Source: Rhizoctonia solani
Lineage: Eukaryota > Basidiomycota > Agaricomycetes > Cantharellales > Ceratobasidiaceae
Assembly: GCF_016906535.1 (NCBI RefSeq)
Contig: NC_057373.1
Coordinates: forward strand, 1,116,001 to 1,180,000
Length of the DNA stretch: 64,000 nt
Reading direction: 5' to 3'
Both the position numbers and the translations under genes were made by a program. Positions 58,228 through 64,000 of the stretch are shown here, one piece after another. Each line of letters opens with the position of its first letter. Position 1 is the first letter of the stretch. The notes beneath the pieces are model-generated. The model saw only the letters and a program-made list of their open reading frames with translations. It was not told the DNA's origin and searched no databases.

Positions 58228-59803
58228 ATGTCTGAAGCTATGATAAAACGTTGGAATGAAATAACGATGGATCACTCCGAGGGCCCAGCAGCAGCATCCT
58301 CGTCAAAGGTACACCTCTCTTCGAGTCCCGCAAGAACCTTGACTTCCCTATTCTATTCTATTATTCGTACTCCTACAGCGCTCCCGCCCCAGGGCTCACT
58401 CTCAATCATCGTCCAATGAGTCAGAAGATAATATATCAATTGTATCGCGTTCTCCCTCGCCTGCTCCACGGAACGACAAGGAGGAGGATATTAGTGTGTA
58501 TGACCAATATATACGAGGTCCTATACTCGAACCTGTCACTGTGAACACCAAGATTTCATCTTCCAACAAAGGATTTGGAATGTTGGCCAAGATGGGTTGG
58601 AAAGAAGGGGAGGGACTAGGAGCTTCAGGACAAGGTGAGCGAACACTCGCTCGCAACGCTCAAGGCGGCGTTTTGAACAACAAGAACCAGGACGTACGGA
58701 TCCCGTTCCATTTCTTGTCAAGTTGGATGCATTGGGGCTAGGTCGATCAACTTATGACGAACGTATCATTGAATCGGCTGTATCCCAGCGGCGCGAGCTG
58801 GACTCTGAGCGAATGATAAAGGAGACTGAGGAGCAGCGCAGAATTCGCGAGGCAAGTGGTACACCGTACACATGTTAATTTTGGATTGATACTCATTTCG
58901 TGTTGTGTTACAGGAAGCGGTAGCAGCGAAGGAGCAAATCAAAACTGAAGTAAATGACATACTCCGCTCTTTTTATTGCACAGATTGCGAAAAACAATAC
59001 AAAAATGTCGCACAGTTCGACGAACATGTTCGCAGTTATGCACATACGCATGTGGTGGTAGGTGTATTGTGTAACTTATCGGCTAGTCAGCTGATGATTC
59101 AAAACAACTTTAGCGAATGAAAGAGCAGCAAGCCACAGCCCGCCAGCGCCAGTCCGGCGAATCAGCTGCACGAAAGGCAAAAGAAAAGAAACGTGAAGAA
59201 AAGGAGATGAAAAAAATGGCGGCAGCAGCAGGAATTAAATATTCCAGTGGTTCGGCTACCTCGTCTTCTATCGTAGTCCCTGCGCAGCCCACGATCAAGC
59301 CTGTTGCCATCAATTCGGGTGGTGGTTTCGCTCCAGTTTCTGACCCACCCGCCAGGAGGGGAGGTTGGTCGGCTGTTACTGCTCCAACAGAATCGACGGG
59401 TGCACGGTCGTTTGCTCCTGTTTCGGCCACAACTGTTACACCAGTTGGACTCAAAAAGACTGGGTGGACTGCAGTTGCTAACCCTGCTATCTCTTCCTCA
59501 ATTCCTACTGCGGGCGCCGAGAGTCAGGATCCAAAGCAATCTGCAAAGAAAATGGGTGGCGGGTTTATGCGCGGTGGTTGGACAACTCTCGACACTGGAA
59601 CTAGTGCAGACCAAGATATCGAAATGGCTAGTCCCGTCACGGTTTCTTCAAAACGTGTGATACCGCCCCCACCTACAGACCCTGCCCCTCTTCCGCCCCC
59701 ACCCCCTCCAACTCTAGATCCCCCGCCACCCCCTCCAGAGGACGTGCCACCTCCACCTCCACCATCTCACCCAGCACCGAATGGCTGGTGGCCATCCCGT
59801 TAG
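58228..59803 (+). CDS. G-patch and C2H2 zinc-finger protein (GPATCH8-like)
   Basis: ATG 58228 (MSEAMIKRWNEITMDHSEGP). After a Ser/Pro linker and EEDISVYDQYIRGPILEPV comes a G-patch, ISSSNKGFGMLAKMGWKEGE, GLGASGQ, completed after an intron by DPVPFLVKLDALGLGRS. A charged coiled coil follows (SQRRELDSERMIKETEEQRR), then a C2H2 finger FYCTDCEKQYKNVAQFDEH with a second histidine in SYAHTH, then a Lys/Glu-rich helix (KAKEKKREEKEMKK). Last are GGW repeats and a polyproline C-terminus (59660-59790), stop 59801-59803. The pattern matches GPATCH8/11-type proteins; G-patches usually activate DEAH-box RNA helicases, so a pre-mRNA splicing role is likely by family. Confidence 0.85.
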
Positions 59804-59953
59804 AGCTCATTCATAAAATCACGTAACACAATAGCAAGCTTGGGTATTTTCTAATCCGATCTAATACCATTACCGTCACAAACTGTATATATTGCCATGT
59901 CGTGCATGTAATAATTTATACAAATACCCGAAAGGGCATGATAATAGAACTAG
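59804..59953. terminator. Shared convergent 3' region
   Basis: Only 150 nt separate the stop codons of the G-patch gene (+) and MPH1 (-). It is AT-rich and must hold both polyadenylation sites, so the transcripts probably overlap. Confidence 0.5.
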
Positions 59954-62900
59954 TCAATCAAGATCGCTTGATTTCTCTTCGTACTCAATTTCCTCCTCAT
60001 CGTCTACCACGAATGAATCGTTGACGTATTGAGACTGGGAGACACGCACGGGCGAGCTGGATACGCCTTCGCGCCTCTTATTCCCTAGAGCAAGGTACGC
60101 ATTGTAACGAACAGGTCCAGTGGCAAAGCGCGGCCCAGAGCCTCCCGGAACTTGAGTCATAAGGCTCTGTACATAATATTGTTGTTGGTTGTAGTCTGCA
60201 GGCACTTGGGTCAACGGCGAGGTTCGCACAAACTCTCGGTCGTAGTCATTCTCAAGACCGGCAGGGTCGAACGAGGCGTTTGAATCTTCTGATCCTGAAA
60301 ACTGAGCTTCAGTTTCAAGGAACCTGTTCTTCTCAAGAATCGAGCGCTTGGTTTTCTTTCCCTTTTTCCGGACGTCTTGTCTGACCTCAGCTTCTTCAGC
60401 TTCTGGACTAGGAGGTCGACCACGTCGAATACGACGTCGAGGTGGAGTAGACGGTTCCCCGGAGCCACCTCTCTGACTCATAGATGGGCTGCCTAAAGGA
60501 GATGAGTCCAGTATTGTCATGCGAGTCGAACGTCCAGCAGGTCTCAACGGAAATGAGCGGTCTGGTGAATCAGTTGGTGGATCTAATCTGGGAGAGGCTG
60601 GCGAGGTGAATGTAATAGTCGTATTCTTCCCATTATGATTTGGGAGAGGTGATGTATGCGTGGAATTGTCGATTACCAGTTGGGGGGAGGGCATTCTCGG
60701 CGGGGTAGGATCAAGTATCTCAATGTCAGAATCACTGAGTAGCAAAGAAAAATCATCTTTCGTCCCCGACGCAAGGTGTGTTTCATCCTTGGAGTCACCA
60801 CTGGGTCCAACCTTGATGTTCAGAGAAAAAGCGATAGGAGATGAAGGAGGAGCTACTGGTTTGCGGCCAAGGGGGAAAGGCATTGGTTGGGCCGGTCGCG
60901 ACTTGAGTAAAGGAGAGGATTTGAGGGGGGCATCACTAGAAGTTAAAACTAGAGTATCACCGACGACATCCATATCTGCCTCAGTATTGTGTGTATTTGT
61001 GCTAAAGGAACGTTTCGAAGTAGTTGAAGGGGTTGACTTGGTTCGCCTGGTCTTCTTGGGCGAGGTTGGTGCGGGTTGAGATAGTCAACGGTTCCGAGGA
61101 ATCTTCAGCGGCAGTGGTTGACTTCCTGGGTTTAGGCTTGGGTCTTGTCGCGGGTGTCTTTGCCTTGGTCGTCCGTTTATGAGCAGGAGTATCTTCGTCA
61201 TCGTCGAGGTCGAGAGTACGGTCAGGCGACCCGAACACACCCGCCTCAATTGCATCGTCGTCCGAATCCAATCCATCTGCGCGGGAGGTCGTCGCCTTTT
61301 TCTTGGAGTTTTTCTTGCGCACAGTCAAGTTTGCCGCTGTTATGAACCCTAGTAATGCACCTTCTGGAACGTTGCGAGCAACGTCCGAGTTACGCTTTCG
61401 CTTCTTTGCACCAGTCGAACCTTCGGCTTTGGTACGAAGTCTCTTGCCAGTCAAGTCACCATGTACTTCACGGTCATATGGTTCGATATCCAACCTCTTC
61501 TCAATGCATTGAGGTTGAACTCCTTCGGGCACCATCCGAGCTGCATCATTGAATAATTCGATAGAGGACCCATCGATGATGGCCTGTTGGACATCACGGT
61601 AAGATTCTTTTGCCTTCTCCCAATTTCGTTCCTCTCGAATCTCGGCAAGTAGAACAACTACTTTACCCTCACGTTTTCGGCCGGTTCGTCCCACTCTTTG
61701 AAGCTGAAAGACTGTTCAATACAACGTAAAAATTTCGAACCATGCGAGCTTACCATGCGCACCGGGGCCTTTTGGGCATCGTAACATACGATCAAATCAA
61801 TCTCGCCAATGTCAAGGCCTTCTTCACCGATCGAAGTTGCCACAAGAACGTTAAATTCACCAGATTTGAAACGTTTGATTGCCTTTCGAGGAGTTTAGAA
61901 TGATACTCTCTACATATATAAGGACTTACCCCAAGCTGCTCCTTTTGACTCATGCCTTTGTCACCTCCTTTTCCACCGGCCTGGCCGATGAACCTATGTG
62001 CCTTAATTTTCCCAGATTCGTTCGAGTTCAGATGTGCGACAATCTCATCGACACTTTCTCGGAAATTCGTAAAAACCATTACTCGAGTTTCGTTTGCATC
62101 AGGGGTATCGAAATGTCCAACAAGAATTTCGTTAAGCTTCTCCATCTTGGGATGGGGTGGGAACCTTGTCGCTGACCCCATTCCAGCTCCTTCAAGACGA
62201 TACTTAGAAATCTGATTCAACGTCGCTTGAAATTCCGTGTTCTTATTCCAAGTAGACTGGTGCTGTTTCCCGCCACTCTCGTAGAAGTCTTTGAGAACCC
62301 TCTCACACATTGCGACACTGCACTCTACCTATAACCAGGTTAGGTACCTTCGGCGAATGGGCATGTATGAAGCAACTTACCAAATATCCCATGGCTCGAG
62401 CAAGAACAGCTAGAGATTTTAGGGGATGCAAGACGCGCATCTTGTTTTTATCCTTCGTATGCATGGCGCTAGTTATTTCGGCTGTAGCGCGATAGGCATT
62501 CATAGTTTCTGGGTCAGCATTATTGCAGCATCCAGCTGTCTGGACCGTCTTGAGCAGAGGCTGTGTATCCATATCAGTCTATGTGACTAAAAAGAACGAG
62601 AATCCATTTACATTCATAACAGATACCAAACTGGCTTTGATGTCATTAATTCCGTCATTCATCGCTACAATTTGTATGTCTGTGTGCTGCATTAAAGTTG
62701 AGGGGTATGCTACATGTCCAAAAGGTTGCGAACGTACTTTCTTGAAGATATACTTTTGTAGGTCCATACTGTTCTCGTCACGGATCTCGATTCGACTAAT
62801 ATGTAAGCCATCTACAATAGACTGAACGGTCTCCGAGTTCTTCCCAGGGGTGGCACTCAATGCGAGAATCCGATGATGTGGGTTACGTGCCATCAAATAG

Positions 62901-63991
62901 TGCACTATTGTCACATATGCGTATGAACCAGTGGCACGGTGGGCTTCATCTGTTAACAGTTAGCAATTGCCGAAATTCATTCGCAGGACAATCTACCAAT
63001 TACCACCAGCACAATGTCCTCGGCATCGCAAGTCCCATCCTTCAAGTCGTTAAAGAACGTCTGAGGAGTCATATAAAACACTCGTTTCTCTTCCCACTGG
63101 AGTTTTAGTCTTAGTTTATGTTATGGTTTCAGACATTCACCACGTACCGCTCGTCTTCGCAAGTTTTTGGTCACAGTCCCAGTCAATTCGATTGCATCCC
63201 TTCCAGGGATACCACAGCTCTCGTGACAAGCCTCTATTTGCTGAGCTACCAAAGGCTTGGTTGGTGCAACAAACACAACCTTTCCAGTAGGAAACCAAGT
63301 GTAAACTGAAAGTACTGTCAGACGATTGAACGGGTGAATCGGTGGTACGCACAATTCAGCATAACAGAACCTGCTATGAAAGTTTTGCCAAGACCTGTAG
63401 GTAACGACACCAAGGTATTATCGAATAATGAGCGGGATATAATATTATATTGGTAATCGCGTTTTTCTTTGTTGAGGGGAAAGATCCATTCTCAATCGTT
63501 TTCGGATCAGGTTTACATTGCATTTTCGTCGACTAAATCACAACTATTAGCGGATTATTTCGGTGAATAAAAAAACAACTCACAGGTCTAGAGTTACCAA
63601 AAGGTCGCAAAAATTAACGTGAGGTTATATAAAGAAAACTCATGCTTACTTGACTGTATATAACATCGTTAGCCTGAAATATCACTGCTGGTAGAATAAA
63701 CCCACCAGAAACTTCAAGGGGTGCCGTAAAATCCGGGAATTGTTCCAGTTCTTCATCGTCCTCACCCTCCGAGTCACGCGCGCGACCTTTTCCCTTCTGG
63801 CTTTTGATGGCCTCCGCAGCCTTGACATAATCCCACGACTTGGTTTGCTGCCGGTGATGGGGTCGGCCAAAAAGGCCATCGTTCTTGGAAACAGTCCGCC
63901 TGGCGCTAGCAATTGCACTGGAGGCAAACCCACGAGCACCACTGCCGCTTGCACCGGGCGTTTGTGGAGCAACTCCTCCGAACAAGTTCAT
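59954..63991 (-). CDS. MPH1: ATP-dependent DNA helicase MPH1/FANCM
   Basis: SF2 3'-5' DNA helicase/translocase that unwinds D-loops and remodels stalled forks. ATG 63991 ([20 protein letters not shown]) lies only 9 nt from the window end, so the coding region is complete. Motif I is [18 protein letters not shown]. Next are [29 protein letters not shown], and [15 protein letters not shown] with an intron in the Asp codon. [17 protein letters not shown] (motif III) follows, then a helicase-specific insert. The second RecA domain has [39 protein letters not shown] and [19 protein letters not shown] (motif VI). The remaining C-terminus is disordered, basic/acidic, ending YEEKSSDLD. About ten introns. 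No frame break in the helicase core was found. Confidence 0.93.
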
Positions 63992-64000
63992 TTGTCGAGT

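Overview
The window is nuclear DNA from a filamentous fungus, most likely an Agaricomycete basidiomycete. The signs are many introns of about 45-60 nt with GT-AG ends and CTRA-type branch motifs, short intergenic spaces, and fungal versions of housekeeping genes. The small secreted Gly/Asn-rich protein and the family mix are compatible with a Rhizoctonia/Ceratobasidium-type genome, but the species is inference. No rRNA, tRNA, CRISPR array, prokaryotic operon or intact transposon was recognised.

Layout. 1.4-3.1 kb: HIS7 (-). 3.5-6.0 kb: a many-exon MFS transporter (-). 6.3-7.55 kb: seipin (-). 8.3-10.5 kb: two unrecognised genes. 10.9-13.2 kb: LCCL-domain membrane protein (+). 13.5-15.4 kb: a basic nuclear-type protein with a Myb-like segment (-), divergent from a small Trp/Gly-repeat protein (+). 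16.9-17.6 kb: FAP7/adenylate kinase 6 (-). 17.9-20.9 kb: BTB/POZ protein (-). 22.6-26.0 kb: multi-TM protein (+). 26.5-27.6 kb: NIP7 (-). 28.3-31.0 kb: dual-specificity phosphatase (-). 32.9-33.6 kb: NAD(P)-binding oxidoreductase (-). 33.6-38.5 kb: an almost 5-kb stretch without a recognisable gene. 38.5-40.0 kb: chorismate synthase ARO2 (+). 40.4-42.5 kb: a divergent pair, hypothetical (-) and DUF7704-like membrane protein (+). 43.4-46.1 kb: Ser/Thr-rich multi-TM protein (+). 46.8-48.8 kb: His/Pro-rich protein (+). 49.7-50.4 kb: mitochondrial ISA1 (+). 51.2-53.5 kb: GID1/VID30 (RanBPM-like) (-). 53.9-55.1 kb: secreted GGN-repeat protein (-). 57.2-58.0 kb: second DUF7704-like gene (-), divergent from a G-patch/zinc-finger protein (+). 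60.0-64.0 kb: MPH1/FANCM DNA helicase (-).

The neighbours share no single pathway. Histidine and chorismate biosynthesis, lipid-droplet formation, ribosome assembly (FAP7, NIP7), Fe-S assembly, protein degradation, signalling and DNA repair sit side by side, as usual for a fungal chromosome arm. I found no gene cluster that looks like a new multi-gene system.

The most interesting signals are in gene structure. (1) An 8-nt internal exon is conserved in both DUF7704-like paralogs, and there is a 7-nt exon in the BTB gene. (2) Three GC-AG introns lie in two genes. (3) There is a possible 1-nt exon in the MFS gene. (4) At least ten conserved reading frames break at a missing base next to a short G or C run, which I read as a systematic sequence-quality artefact. 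That artefact must be excluded before the 1-nt exon or any apparent pseudogene here is believed.
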